Shown: piece by piece, positions 32,288 through 43,585 of the stretch
How the letters are laid out: the number at the start of each line of letters is the position of its first letter
Numbering within the stretch: position 1 is the first letter of the stretch
Assembly: GCA_020466095.1 (NCBI GenBank)
Contig: CM035807.1
Span: forward strand, 47,161,389 to 47,225,388
Source of the DNA: Chlorops oryzae
Taxonomy: Eukaryota; Arthropoda; Insecta; Diptera; Chloropidae
Reading direction: 5' to 3'
Length of the DNA: 64,000 bases
Notes under the pieces: model-generated
Database searches by the model: none
What the model was told of the DNA's origin: nothing
What the model saw: the letters and a program-made list of their open reading frames with translations, nothing else
Made by a program: the position numbers and the translations under genes

Positions 32288-32334
32288 TCATCAGGTGTGG
32301 GGTATTATACTCAAATTTCCCGCAAGTTACGAAA

Positions 32335-35300
32335 ATGTCGAACCTTTTAAGCCGCAAACAAATCGAAGATACATTGCGTGCCGCTGGTGTGGAATTCGAC
32401 AGAGAGGCCACGATGGTTCAACTTCGCAAGCAATTTAATGAGACCATCGCAATTAATGCTAGTAAGAAGAATGAAGCCACTCTATCTGCAGTGACTATTG
32501 AGGATGTGGATGGTGTTGGAAAGACGGAAGATACTACGCAAAATGAATCGGATGCTACTCAGATGCCAAATGATGAACAGACGTTCGATGATAAACGGAA
32601 TCCGAACGGCAGCCAGATGTCAGATGCGAAAAAGATGTTTAGTGCTTACCAGAGTCCAGATGCTGATGAAGCTATCGCCGTTGATTCGGACGATGAGCTC
32701 AAGGAATTGCTCCAGCGCCCGTACGCTATGAAACAAAGAGGTGTTTCGAAGAAAAATTCTAAAACGGATAGAGAGTGTTCATTGCCTGAACAAGAAAAGA
32801 GCCTTGAGCAGCTTCTGGATGAGCGGTTGGTAATCGCAAAAAAGAAACGTGAACTTATGCTGCTGGAGAGCGAATTGTCTCAAAAAGGTGCCAATCGAAT
32901 GGATTTCTACCAATTGGACGCCATGATTGGGAAGTTTGACGGCTCCGAGCTACAAGATGTTTTAAAATGGCTAGTTGATCTGGAGAATGTATTCGTGTTG
33001 TTTAATTACAACGATCGTGACAAGTTGGTTGCATCTCGCCATTTGCTGTGTGGTTACGCTAAGCGGTATGTAGAGATATGCCAGATAAGAAGCTATCGCG
33101 ATTTAAAGGCTGCTTTGATGCTGGAGTTCGAGCGAGTGTTTACGGTAAAGGACATTTTCTATCAACTGAAGTCCCGTAAATTGCAAGCCAACGAATCGCC
33201 GCGGCAGTATGTGATCGAAATGCAATACATTGCAAGCAAGGCCAACATACCCGAGCTGGATTTAATTGACTTCATTATTGAGGGTCTTAATGACAAGTCT
33301 GGATGTGCATCTATGCTGTATGGAGCATCATCAATACGTGAGCTAAAGGCGCTTATGGAACGATATGAGAAGAGACGCCGATTGATCACGCCCGCGAAAC
33401 CTGATCCGAAGCCGAAGGTTGTCACCGCGAAAAACGATACCACCGATTTGTCATCAGTTCGCTGCTACAATTGCTTCAGATACGGTCATTACCAAAGCAA
33501 GTGTCCATCACCGAAACGGCCGCAAGGAGCTTGTTTCATTTGCAATGAAGTGGGACATACGCGTTTTGAGTGCAAGAAGAAGAAGCAAGATCAACTCGTA
33601 CAAGCTGCTATAGTGGAGTGCCACGATCGAGGCGAGAATCTCTCGGCTGAACGGTTAGATTCGCATAATATGGTAAGGTTGGCTTTCTTTAATCAATCTC
33701 AATATACTAAGTGCGATACTTTTCTCGGTTTGTTTGACACTGGCAGTCCAATTAGTTTTGTGAGTCAGTCTTGCATTCCATTCCAGGTCAGTCATAATAC
33801 CAAGCCTACTGCCTATCGTGGATTGGGCAACAAAATTCTAAGGTCATACGGCCAAGTTAAATGTAAAGTAAATTTTAAGGACGAGGAATGGATTCACGAC
33901 TTTTACGTTCTGCCCGATGATGAAGCATTACTTCCTTTACTGATTGGAAAAGACTTGTTAAAGAAAATGAAAACCCATTTGTGTAGAATTAGAAATCTGA
34001 AATACAGTGTCAAACAGCTGTTAAGAGTAAGAAATAAAAAAGTACAAATTCCAACAGAAGATGTGCTTCGTGTTCTTAGAGAAAGAGATCTTATTAAAAA
34101 TAAACAACCAGATGAGGGATTTATTGATGTAAAGCTAGACAAGGGTGACTTAACAGATGAGCATTTAAAAGATCCTTTGGAAAGCGTAGTTTTGGATATG
34201 AAAATCATTAAAGATCGCATAAACAGAAGTGTCGACATTTTTGAATTAACAGATACAAACCAAATAAAGGAATATGATCACGTAACTGTTTTGTCCCGTG
34301 TCGTGGAAACAGATGATCTGAAATGTGAGATTGATATAAATCCTTTATTAAAAGAAGAAGAGGCTGAAGCTTTAAAGGGTGTAGTCGGCGACAGCTACAA
34401 ACTAAACAGCAGGTTCATGGTAGATGGTTACTCAATGAAAATAAAGTTAAAAAGTAATACTCCTGTATATACTCATCCGCGGAGACTTTCATACAGAGAA
34501 AAAATTCAGGTGCAAAAAATCATTGATGGACTTTTGTCAGAATGTATAATTAGGCCCAGTGATTCACCATATGCGTCACCTATTGTTTTAGTTAAAAAGA
34601 AAACAGGAGAAGTGCATCTCTGTGCGGACTATCGTGAGTTGAATAAACTAACTGTGAAAGACCAATTCCCTTTGCCGCTCATTGAAGACTGTCTCGAGTA
34701 TCTTGGAGGAAAGAGGTATTTCTCTGTGCTAGATTTAAAAAGTGGGTTTCATCAGATACCTGTGCATAAGGATTCCATACCTCTCACTGCTTTCGTTACG
34801 CCTTTAGGTCAGTACGAATATTGTTTTATGCCTTTCGGTCTTACCAATGCCCCTCCCGTTTTCCAAAGATTGATCAACAGGGTGCTCAGGCCCTTAATAG
34901 ATTCCGGTCAAATCGTAGTATATTTGGATGATATCAATATTGCCACCAAAACATTTCAGGAACATTTGAATGTGTTGGCTGATGTGTTGAAGTTGCTTTC
35001 TGAGGCAGGTTTACGACTGAATTTTGAGAAATGCAAATTTGCATACTTTCAGGTGGATTATTTGGGGTATTGTATTTCTGAAGAAGGAATTAAACCCAGT
35101 GATAGACACCTGAATGCTCTTAGAGATTACCCTTGTCCAACGAATGCAAAAGAATTTCAGCGCTGTGTCGGTTTATTTTCTTACTTCAGACGTTTTGTTT
35201 CAAACTTTTCTCGTATCGCAAGACCACTAAACAGACTGTTGCAAAAAGATGTTAAATTTGAATGGTCTCAGGAGTGCATGAATGGTTTCAGATCCTTAAA

Positions 35301-37151
35301 AGAAAAGTTGACTGAGCCCCCACTACTTTGTATTTTTGATCCAAGCCTCGAGACTGAGTTGCACACGGACGCAAGCGCTCAAGGGTATGGTGCAGTACTG
35401 TTGCAGAGGCAGATCGATGGAAAGTTCCATCCGGTAGCCTATTTTTCAAGAACAACGAACGAAGCTGAGTCTCGCTACCATAGCTTCGAGTTAGAAACAT
35501 TAGCGATTGTTAGGGCTTTAGAGCGATTTAGGAGTTTTTTGGACGGCATTCCGTTCACTGTTACGTAGCAAAATAAATAAATAAGTAAAAAAAATAAATA
35601 AAGGTGAAAATTAAAAATAAAAAAAACAAAAAAATAAAAAAAGTTTCTGATTGCAATTCACTTGTGCTGGCTTTGGGGAAGAAGCAAATTAACCCCCGTA
35701 TTGCTAGGTGGACGTTAGCTTTGGCTGATTTTAATTTCAAGGTGGTGCATAGGAAGGCTGAACAGATGATGCACGTTGATGCTCTTAGTAGAGCCCCTTG
35801 TGTCTGTTACGTGGAGGAAAGTGAAATAGATGTCAACATACAGATTGCTCAATCGCGCGATCCAAAAATTTGTGAGCTCCGTAAAAAATTAGAAAATCAA
35901 GATTTACCAGGTTACAAATTAGAAAATGGGTTGGTATTTCGAATCAAAGAACTGAGACAGCAGTTATTGGTCCCGTCTGAGATGGAAGAAAACATAATGC
36001 GTATGGTACATGAAAATTGCGGCCACTTAGGCATAGAAAAATGTACCAACCAGATACAGAAGCACTACTGGTTCCCCTCCATGAAGGAAAAATTGAAAAG
36101 GTTCATTGAAAACTGTCTTAAGTGTATCTATTATTCGTCGTTGCCCCGAAAAAACGAAAGAAATTTACACAGTATACCGAAAAAGCCCGAACCGTGGGAT
36201 ACTCTACATATTGACCATTTTGGTCCTTTGGAGACTGTAAAATCTAAACGAAAACATATTCTGGTAGTAATAGATGCCTACACAAAGTTTGTCAAGCTTT
36301 ATCCGACTAATACTAGTTCCAAGGAAACAATTTGTGCCCTAAAAAAATATTTCCTCGATTACAGTAGACCCCGAAGAATTATAAGTGACCGCGGTTCTTG
36401 CTTTGTGTCAGCTGAGTTTAGAGATTTTTGTGAAAAAAATAATGTTACCCATGTGCTGAATGCTGTTTCATCACCCCAGTCCAACAGTCGAGTGGAACGG
36501 GTCAATCGGTTGCTTAGAGCTATGTTGGCTTAATTGACTGATCCGGTAGACCACACTGATTGGAAAGCCAAGTTGGCAGATGTCGAATTCGCAATGAATA
36601 ATACTGAACATTGCACGACGAAACAGTCGCCTAGCAGACTACTTTTCGGCGTTGACCAAAGAGGTAGAGCAGTCGAAGAACTTACCGAATATTTGCATGA
36701 TTGCTACTCAGGGGAGCTTCCAAATTTACTGGAAATTAGGGAGCAAGCCCATAAAAGTATACAGAAGTCCCAGTCGCAAAGTCAGGCTAAATTCTTAGAA
36801 AAGCACAAATCTGCTAAATGCTTTGATGTTGGTGAGTTGGTTGTTGTCAAGAACGTCGACACTTCTGTAGGCAAAAACAAAAAATTGATTCCAAAATACA
36901 AGGGTCCCTATGTCGTCCATAAGAATTTAGGTCATGATAGATATGTAATTACTGACATTGAAGGCTGTCAAGTTACCCAGTTACCGTATAATAGTGTCAT
37001 TGATTCATCTCGAATGAAAAAATGGATAAGCCACTCCAGTGGTGCAGATGACAATGATGAATGCACTGATTGTGAATATTTAAGTCCACACAATGAAACT
37101 AATGATGATGAAGACCTTGTAAATAATGACATTGATGAACAGAGTGAATAA
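32335..37151 (+). pseudogene. Ty3/gypsy element 1 gag-pol polyprotein
   Basis: One frame carries gag and pol together. Gag has a Glu/Lys coiled region and two zinc knuckles (C-Y-N-C-F-R-Y-G-H near codon 377 and C-F-I-C-N-E-V-G-H). Protease has F-D-T-G-S at about codon 467. Reverse transcriptase has L-D-L-K-S-G-F-H-Q and Y-L-D-D near codon 863, and RNase H has H-T-D-A-S. An A-rich insertion of about 85 bp at 35563-35648 brings stops. Integrase resumes with H-E-N-C-G-H and paired Cys, H-I-D-H-F, S-D-R-G-S and R-V-E-R-V-N. A TAA at 36531-36533 interrupts it, then it reads to 37139. The final stop lies inside the adjoining hAT end. Apart from these lesions it is remarkably intact, so it is recent. 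No env gene. Confidence 0.9.
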
Positions 37152-37962
37152 ATGCTTGTTTTTGCATACGTCATACTATTTTTGCATATTTTAGTAGTGC
37201 GAGCTACTTTTTACTATTTTTGCATATTTTAGCAGTGCGAGCTATTTTCTTGCCAAAAACTATTTTTTGTGCATATTTCTCATATTTTTGGTTAATTGTA
37301 CTATTTAAAATGCCTTTTCCTACCTAATTTCCGAAAAAATCAACAATGTTGCGTTTTTTCAGCTGATTTTATTTCTGCTTTATTGCTTTCCTTTGTCAAT
37401 GACTCTTTTAAGGGCTGTGTCCAATGGTGGCGTATACGTTCGATCGCGTATTTACGTTTGAGTGTGTTTTAAAATTTTGCCCCCTTACCTCTTCAGACGT
37501 TGAACGATCTTTTTCATTGTATAAAAACCTTTTAAGCAAGAAGCGCCAACATTTTTTGTTTGAAAATGTAAAGTCATATATCGTCGGCTTAAAGTGTAAA
37601 CCTGCTAAGTCCAACTGTGGTCACAGGTCACAGCTAACACCAACAAGTCACTCCAAGTAGACTTTGTATGGTGCACAGAATCGAATTTAGAAGAGACTTC
37701 ATATAGGAACAAACTAAACCATTAATATTTTGGGTCTCCTTCCCTACTTTGAAGTCTTGAAAAAAAAGTGTTTTTTGTTTACCCTGTAAAGTTTTGAAAT
37801 TGTTAGTTAGCAGGCTTAAACTTTAAGCCGACGATATTTTAATAAGTCCACTGAATAAAAAATAAATTTTAACTGCATATTTTTTGGACTATTTTCCTTG
37901 TTTTTTTGAGCTTTTTATAGCGCTTATTTTTGGGTTTTTTCGGGCTTTTTTTACTCACTCTG
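37140..37962 (+). mobile_element. hAT element with CAGAGTGA ends, copy A, internally deleted
   Basis: The termini are CAGAGTGAATAAATGC and TTACTCACTCTG. The left flank TTGATGAA is its 8-bp target duplication, with the second copy at 30828-30835; the flank directly right (GTAATGAC) does not match. Inside, 37490-37570 encodes S-S-D-V-E-R-S-F-S-L-Y-K, the hAT C-terminal dimerisation motif. A small TIR element is nested at 37582-37833. Confidence 0.8.
37582..37833. mobile_element. 252-bp TIR element with CGTCGG ends and ATAT duplication
   Basis: Inverted ends CGTCGGCTTAAAGTGTAAAC and its near complement enclose 252 bp. ATAT flanks both sides (37578-37581, 37834-37837). hAT copies B and C show the empty site GTCATATATTTTAAT, which proves the insertion. 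It shares CGTCG ends and a 4-bp AT-only target with 5223-6321. Confidence 0.8.
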
Positions 37963-38189
37963 GTAATGACCGATGGAATTTGATTTGAAATTGTCAGAAT
38001 AGGCTATGACTCCCGCCAAATCATAATTTTTGCCTTCACTTATATGCAATGTTTGTGGGATCGTACCTAAAATGGTTTTGTGGTCCATCCCAAGATCAGT
38101 TTCAAGTAAAAGGTGTGGCCAATATTCAATGCTTTGCAGCGTCGTTGTACCACAACATTTCTTAGGTGTCAGAAACGCTCTATGTTAAA
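37963..38189. other. Unassigned, probably the end of the NOF-like gene
   Basis: Short stretch between the hAT end and the NOF-like minus-strand frame. No clear coding or terminal-repeat signal. Confidence 0.3.
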
Positions 38190-38436
38190 TTAAGAACAGT
38201 ACAATGAGAAAACACAGCCTGGAAAACTAACAAATGGTGAATTTAATAAATGCCCAATGTTAGTGTTTCCATCAATTTTAACGACGTTAGACAATGTTTC
38301 TTTTGGTGAATATATATCCAAGCTATAACACGTTTGTGCTCTTTCCACGTAAAACTTATTGTTTAATCCATCTTTAAACAAAGAAAAAGCAATTTTAAAG
38401 ATCGGAATAACTGTGTTTGGCTTTGCTACTTTATAG

Positions 38437-38637
38437 CAGTGCTTGCCAGCGTAATACTCTTTCATACAAAGCTGAGTATTGCGGCTTTGTTGTTTCTTTG
38501 TTGTTGTTTCTCGCACACAGCGTCTGTGTTAGCGAGAGAATTTAATCAGTTTGGCAGCGCACTGCATGAGCCTCTTAAGCACACATACATGTGAAGAATG
38601 AGAGAAATTGTGCTAGTAGTCGTACTGGCAAGCACTG
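38437..38637. mobile_element. 201-bp hAT-type MITE
   Basis: Inverted ends CAGTGCTTGCCAGC and CTGGCAAGCACTG. The 8-bp duplication CTTTATAG lies at 38429-38436. The right copy is CTTTATA followed, after the next inserted element, by G at 39568. The same MITE family occurs at 53467-54880. It encodes nothing and sits in the NOF-like gene. Confidence 0.85.
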
Positions 38638-38959
38638 CTTTATACCCTGCAGTAATTCCAACTACTCTCCAACTACTCCCCAACTAGTCACAAAAATACC
38701 AGGACTACTCCCTCTTAATTTGCCAACCAATGCTTTGAACTGTCTTTTTTAACGTTGAGCTGTCATTGGAAAATAACTAGTCACAGTTTTTGCTCATAGG
38801 AACTAGACCTGGAGTATATACAGTTGGGTCAATTTTTGGTCAATTTGTTTTTTTGCACATTTTATGAAAAAAAAAAAATTATTTTCTCTTTGTTTTGTAT
38901 TTTTTTTTCTTTTGTTTTTTTTTAAATCTTTTATTTTTCACTACTTTTTTAATTTTCTC

Positions 38960-39030
38960 GCCTTGACCGAGCCTCGAACCGCTGATCTCTGGATTGGTAA
39001 GTCAGCGTCTTAACCATTACGCTAAACAAG
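38960..39030 (-). repeat. tRNA-like segment 1
   Basis: Minus strand: TAGCGTAATGGTTAAGACGC (A box) and, about 30 bases on, AGCGGTTCGAGGCTCGG (B box). The clover-leaf stems do not all pair, so it is a tRNA pseudogene or SINE head rather than a working tRNA. Confidence 0.55.
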
Positions 39031-39284
39031 CAAATTTAATGTATTGATCAAAACGCTCATTTGAGTTTTTGGTTGCTGAAGTTTTTGTGGAACGCACGAG
39101 TAGAATTTTTACTACAAAAATTTTTTAATTGAAAAATACATATTAAAAAAAAAAGATATAGAAAAAAAAAATACTTAAAAATTTAGCGAAACATTTTTTT
39201 ATTTCAAAATTAACTATTAAATAAAATAAATTAAAATATAAACATAAAAAAAACTTGGTAATAAAAAAAAATTATTCTCACCCG

Positions 39285-39352
39285 AGCCAGGGATCGAACC
39301 CCAACCCATGAGGTCGCTGAGCGATAGTCTTAACCGTCCAGCTAACTACCTT
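39285..39352 (-). repeat. tRNA-like segment 2
   Basis: Minus strand: TTAGCTGGACGGTTAAGACT (A box) and GGGGTTCGATCCCTGG (B box, with a paired T stem). Same orientation as segment 1, 325 bp away, but different in sequence. A CCA end is not seen, and T tracts follow. Confidence 0.55.
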
Positions 39353-40929
39353 TCGGTGGGACAACGATCAGAATGCGAACTTAAAGCAGACAATAACAAT
39401 TTCTTTTCTACTTCGCAATCGAAGCACAAAGCGAAGGGAAATCCTGAAACTCACCTCCCGTAGATCTCCGTAGATACATAAAATACTGTACATTTTGACT
39501 AGTCATATTTCGAGTAACCTCAGAGTACTCCTGTTTGGCAAATTGACCTCTTCATTACTGCAGGGTAGTAATGGTCACAGTTTCTTAAAGCTGTTGCTAA
39601 TATCTGGCACACACTATCAAACGCGCAAGTGTTTGTCAAAACAAATGTTTTGTTTTTGATAAGAACATTTTTGCATAAAAACCCATTCAAATTTACAGGT
39701 AACATCGTTGTTGAGGATTGCGTGCAATCAAAGCTAGGCACATGCTCTATATATTTACGGGGTTTTTGCCAACAATTTTTGTTTCGCAAATTTTCTTGGT
39801 GATGCAATCCCTTAAAGTCGTTTGTATAATTTTGTGAGCCTTTTAAGCTCTTGTTGCTTGCTTCTACCTCTATAAAATTGGAATTCTCAGTTTCCGATTT
39901 TTGTTTATTGGCTAGACCAATTTTTAACTTTCCGGGTAACGAAAGTAAATGCGTAGCGATAAATTTATCTACTCGTAAAGTACCAACGTTTTGCAGAATT
40001 CAATTTTTCAAGTTATTGAATTCAGCCTCTACTCCAGCAGATGTCGGTGTCTTAGAACCGTACTTGAAAATGGGCACCATTACGTTGCTGTAGAGTGAAA
40101 ATATGAAAGTAATTTTCGAAGTTTTTCAGCAACGGCGGGACAAAAATAAGGATAAAGATCAGAGGTTGAATTTTGATCTGTACATTTGTTTTCGCATCGT
40201 TTATGCAATTCGTTCACCCATTTGTATATATCAGCAAGTTCTTCTTCAGTATCAGGCAATTCATCATCTTCTTACGAATTGTACAAATATTTTTCTTCAA
40301 TTACGAAACCTCTTATAGAGTTAAACAAAAAGTTCTTAGATTTTTCAACTAAGTTACCGTGGTCATTATTTTCATTCAAAGACATAGTAAGTATAGCTTC
40401 AGCATGCTCTTCCACGCTTCTTAATGAAGTCTGTTCTCTTAAGGCAGCAAGGCTTCTGAGGTAAAACTGTTTGTCTTTTTTGGCTATGATTCCAGCAATT
40501 CCGTTTCGCGATCATATTCATAAAGTGACAAATATCGAGTCGGACTAAACAAGGCATATGCTTTGATTCATGGCTCGAAAACATTCTGAAGCAATGCGTC
40601 AAATAGTCTGACAAAATATTAGTTCTTGCAAAAGCTCGACAGACTGCTCCTAACAATGCCTTGCTGAAATCTTTTACTATTTCTTTGGGAGCTGGAAAAG
40701 ATGACCTGTGCATTGATTCAATGCGGAGAAATTCGAATAGCCAAAAAGATATAGCATTTGTATTTTGTACTGCTGATAACAATTGAAAAACAGGAATAAA
40801 CGTGTTATTTGGTAACTTTGTGACACACTGATATAAAAATATATGTGGGCTTAGATCGCCAGTGGGAAGTTTAATCTTTTTTACAATTAAATAAGAAATC
40901 AATTAAATTACATTTTAAAAGGAATTATA

Positions 40930-41223
40930 ATGATTCCTTATATGAGATTTTTCTGGTAAGTAATTGATTACGAATACAAATAATCAAATTCGAATCAGGA
41001 TTACTTGCGATTACGAAAAATAATCAAAAGTAATCAAAAATGTAATCCGACTACTTTTGAAGGTTATTTTTGATTATTTTTGATTATTTTAAGGGTTTTT
41101 GTCTGTTCAACTAGCAATTTTCGTAAATTTAATTCAAAAACAAATACAAATATATATAATACAAATATTTTATTATGAAAAATAACGAAAACACACAATG
41201 CATGATAAAACAAAGAAACAATT
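40930..41223 (-). mobile_element. 3' terminal region of BED-type hAT element
   Basis: GATTAC, AATCAAAAGTAATC and TTTTTGATTATT motifs repeat through 40960-41100, typical of hAT subterminal transposase-binding sequence. It matches 28990-29233. The exact terminal repeat and 8-bp duplication could not be fixed because the flank on this side is the reversed NOF-like half. Confidence 0.6.
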
Positions 41224-41758
41224 TTACTTCAAACTGCTATTGGCCTTCATTAAAACTAATTTTTCAAAAGAAAAATCAGACAGTGACTGCCTTCGTGGAG
41301 CATTTACTATGCCGGCAAAAGAAAATAGTCTTTCAACTGGCGGTGATGATGTCAGAGACGTATTAAATGCTACAAAGGGTGCCTTCAACAAGTTGTACTT
41401 TTGCAAAATAGTTTCAGCACTTGAATTACACAGCCACACAAAAAAAAATTTTTGGTTTGATCTGGGTATCTCACTACCTCTACCATATGTTTTCGGGGTC
41501 GCTGATTCCAAATCCGTTGCCCGTTTTGCTCCATCAGATCAGCATTTTGCCATAACCTCAAAAAACCTCAATTCGAGCTATTAAAATTTAATATCGTGGA
41601 CAAATTTTTTTTTCGTTCTGATCTGGGTATCTGATTACTTCTACTATATGTTTTCGGGGTCGCTGATTCTAAATCCGATGCCCGTTTTGCTCCATCAGAT
41701 CAGCATTTTGCCATAACCTCAAAAAACTCAATTCGAGCTATTGACAGCCACAATTATT

Positions 41759-42367
41759 TCACATTATTTCATTAGGTTCAATTACGTTCAGATTCTCGAG
41801 AACAGTTTCTTTATTGTCCTTGTCATATAAAATTGGACTCTTTACTGAAGACACTGTCTTATAGACAATGTTATGTTTATTCCTTATAGTTAAATTCTTA
41901 CTTACACTGTTCGACCAAAAAAAGCAGTCTTCTTTATTGTCTGGTTGATTCCATTCTGCTGGATTACTAAATTTAATTGCCTTTTTTACTTTTTTCGACC
42001 GATTTAACATTAATCTACAAGAATTACATAATATGTTGGGAACATAACGGTTTTGAACAATATCCAATTTAAAAATTTCCTTGTATGTGGCTTTAATATC
42101 ATCATCTATGGGCTTCCTCAATGAGCTCACTTCGTATTTGCAGCAAACGTAACAAAACACATTGCGATCGCTATCACACTTGTGAGATAAAGTGTTTTTT
42201 CTTTTATTTCTTGTAATACTGTACTCCACACTAGCCAAGTCACCAACTAATGTAGAGCTGCGGTCGCATGATAACGACGCCTGCGGGCCCGCTTTCGCAC
42301 CCTGACCAGCCGCCGATACTGGGGTATCCCTCCCCTGCATCGTAAACTTCTTCCTTACTTTTGCCAT
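41759..42367 (-). CDS. Cys-rich protein, N-terminal part, inside the TTA-TIR element
   Basis: 202 codons from ATG 42367. After a basic, Ser/Ala-rich start come H-K-C-D-S-D, F-C-Y-V-C, an acidic helix, R-Y-V-P-N-I-L-C-N-S-C, L-N-R-S-K-K and a closing W-N-Q-P-D-N-K-E-D-C-F-F-W. This is the same order as in the pseudogene at 3156-3899 (C-K-N-N-P, F-Y-F-C-G, W-T-P-N-G-V-C, C-Y-F-C), a C4-type metal-binding fold by inference. Here too the last Cys is Trp. The frame ends four bases before the left inverted arm, so the rest of the protein is probably deleted. It is open throughout, which suggests a recent insertion. Confidence 0.65.
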   Translation of the reverse strand: MAKVRKKFTMQGRDTPVSAAGQGAKAGPQASLSCDRSSTLVGDLASVEYSITRNKRKNTLSHKCDSDRNVFCYVCCKYEVSSLRKPIDDDIKATYKEIFKLDIVQNRYVPNILCNSCRLMLNRSKKVKKAIKFSNPAEWNQPDNKEDCFFWSNSVSKNLTIRNKHNIVYKTVSSVKSPILYDKDNKETVLENLNVIEPNEIM

Positions 42368-42951
42368 GAAGGCATATTTCTAAGTTGTATACATATCTTA
42401 TATGTCCAGTTTTATAAACCAAATGAGAATTATAAACAACGTAATGAAATTTCTGGTTGCTTAATTCAATCAAACGCATATTTGAGGTCTTTCAAAAGTA
42501 AGAGAGTTAGCTACCACAGGAAGAAGTAGATTCGTAGTTCCGAGTCCAGTTACTACTACATACTTGCTAGATAAATGTAACTCCTTACTGCCAACCGAGG
42601 CATCTTAATCATATTTCATTTACATATTTGGAATCAGCATCAGAAAATAAAAAATGCATTTATTTTCCGAGTTTAAAACAAAAACCGAATTTTGGGCCAT
42701 TAGGGGGTTGAAGGGGGTGAATAGCGGAAAATTGAGCGATCAAAATAAATTTTGAAGGTCATTTTTGGATTCAGCGCATCAAAATACATAGGAATAGGTG
42801 GGTCTATATTCTGGCACATGACATTTTTTTTTTTGTGGCTGTCAATAGCTCGAATTGAGGTTTTTTGAGGTTATGGCAAAATGCTGATCTGATGGAGCAA
42901 AACGGGCAACGGATTTGGAATCAGCGACCCCGAAAACATATGGTAGAGGTA

Positions 42952-43585
42952 CACTGAGCGAACGTAACCATGATTTTTTTAAAAGGGCGCATTGTTATTC
43001 ACAGTCCTTTTGATTTTCGAGCAGAACAAAAATTTCAAAAGGAAAATTGTTGAGTCAACAACATTTTTGGTTGAATTGAAAGGAAATATGTTTAATTACA
43101 TTTCTTTTCGTTCGGTATAATTCTCATTTGTTTTATAAAATAAGACATATAAGATATGTATTCATCTTAGAATTTTTCAAGCATTGCGAAAGCAGTCACC
43201 AAAACGGAGTGACGAAATCGGATGAAGTCCATCCGATGGCTATTTTTTGGGTCATGTTCAGCAGAGTGCTCTCTGGCCATTTGCTTTGAACGTTAATTAA
43301 ATTTTTTTTGACATTTCTTCTTGTATAGGTATTTTTTTTGGAATTTTTTTAAAAAATATCTTGTCATTTCAACTATGTCCGTGGTTGGTTCAACAATTTA
43401 AATTTAAATCCATTTTTGAAAATTATCATTTCAATTCAACCTGAAATATGGTTGATTCAAAAGGAAAATTTTTTAATTTTTTCAACAAGAAAAATTGTTA
43501 AAATTAAAAATATTCCTTGTTGAAGCCGTTTTGTATGTTTTTCCTTTTGATTTAACCAGTTTTCTGGTTGATTTTTTTCTCTGTG
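42952..43585. mobile_element. 634-bp TA-target element nested in the TIR arm
   Basis: The left inverted arm (41429-41583) shows the uninterrupted reverse sequence, so the insertion point between TA copies (42950-42951, 43586-43587) is exact. The ends are CACTGAG and CTCTGTG. It contains several GGTTGA/TCAAC motifs and no ORF. It is a Tc1/mariner-like MITE by its target site only. Confidence 0.75.

Larger units (their letters stand above)
38645..39565. mobile_element. TA-target TIR element carrying two tRNA-like segments
   Basis: Ends CCCTGCAGTAAT and ATTACTGCAGGG (12-bp inverted repeat), flanked by TA (38643-38644, 39566-39567). The site is inside the right target duplication of the MITE, so it came later. 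Subterminal AACTACTC repeats lie at left. The 921-bp element has no ORF, an A/T-rich core, and two tRNA-like stretches on the minus strand (38960-39030 and 39285-39352). I do not recognise the family. Confidence 0.7.
38190..40902 (-). pseudogene. NOF-like MULE transposase, C-terminal half
   Basis: Minus strand, several frames. It opens with V-K-K-I-K-L-P-T-G-D-L-S and I-F-L-Y-Q-C-V (40880-40800), followed by P-V-F-Q-L-L-S, E-I-V-K-D-F-S-K-A-L-L-G-A and C-L-V-R-L-D-I-C-H-F at about 40540. Next come A-G-V-E-A-E-F-N-N-L-K near 40030 and N-T-C-A-F-D-S-V-C-Q-I-L near 39620. The first catalytic D-A-T-G expected before V-K-K is lost at the junction with the hAT end. The Asp-Ile-Cys-His block may hold the second acid. 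Two mobile elements (38437-38637 and 38645-39565) interrupt it, and removing both rejoins D-H-Y-Y-K-V-A-K-P-N in frame. The matching N-terminal half is at 27976-28936 in the opposite orientation. Confidence 0.6.

Noticed and set aside
38960..39352. Functional tRNA genes
   Set aside because: A and B boxes are present but stems do not pair well, no discriminator or CCA-compatible end is evident, and both lie in a mobile element.
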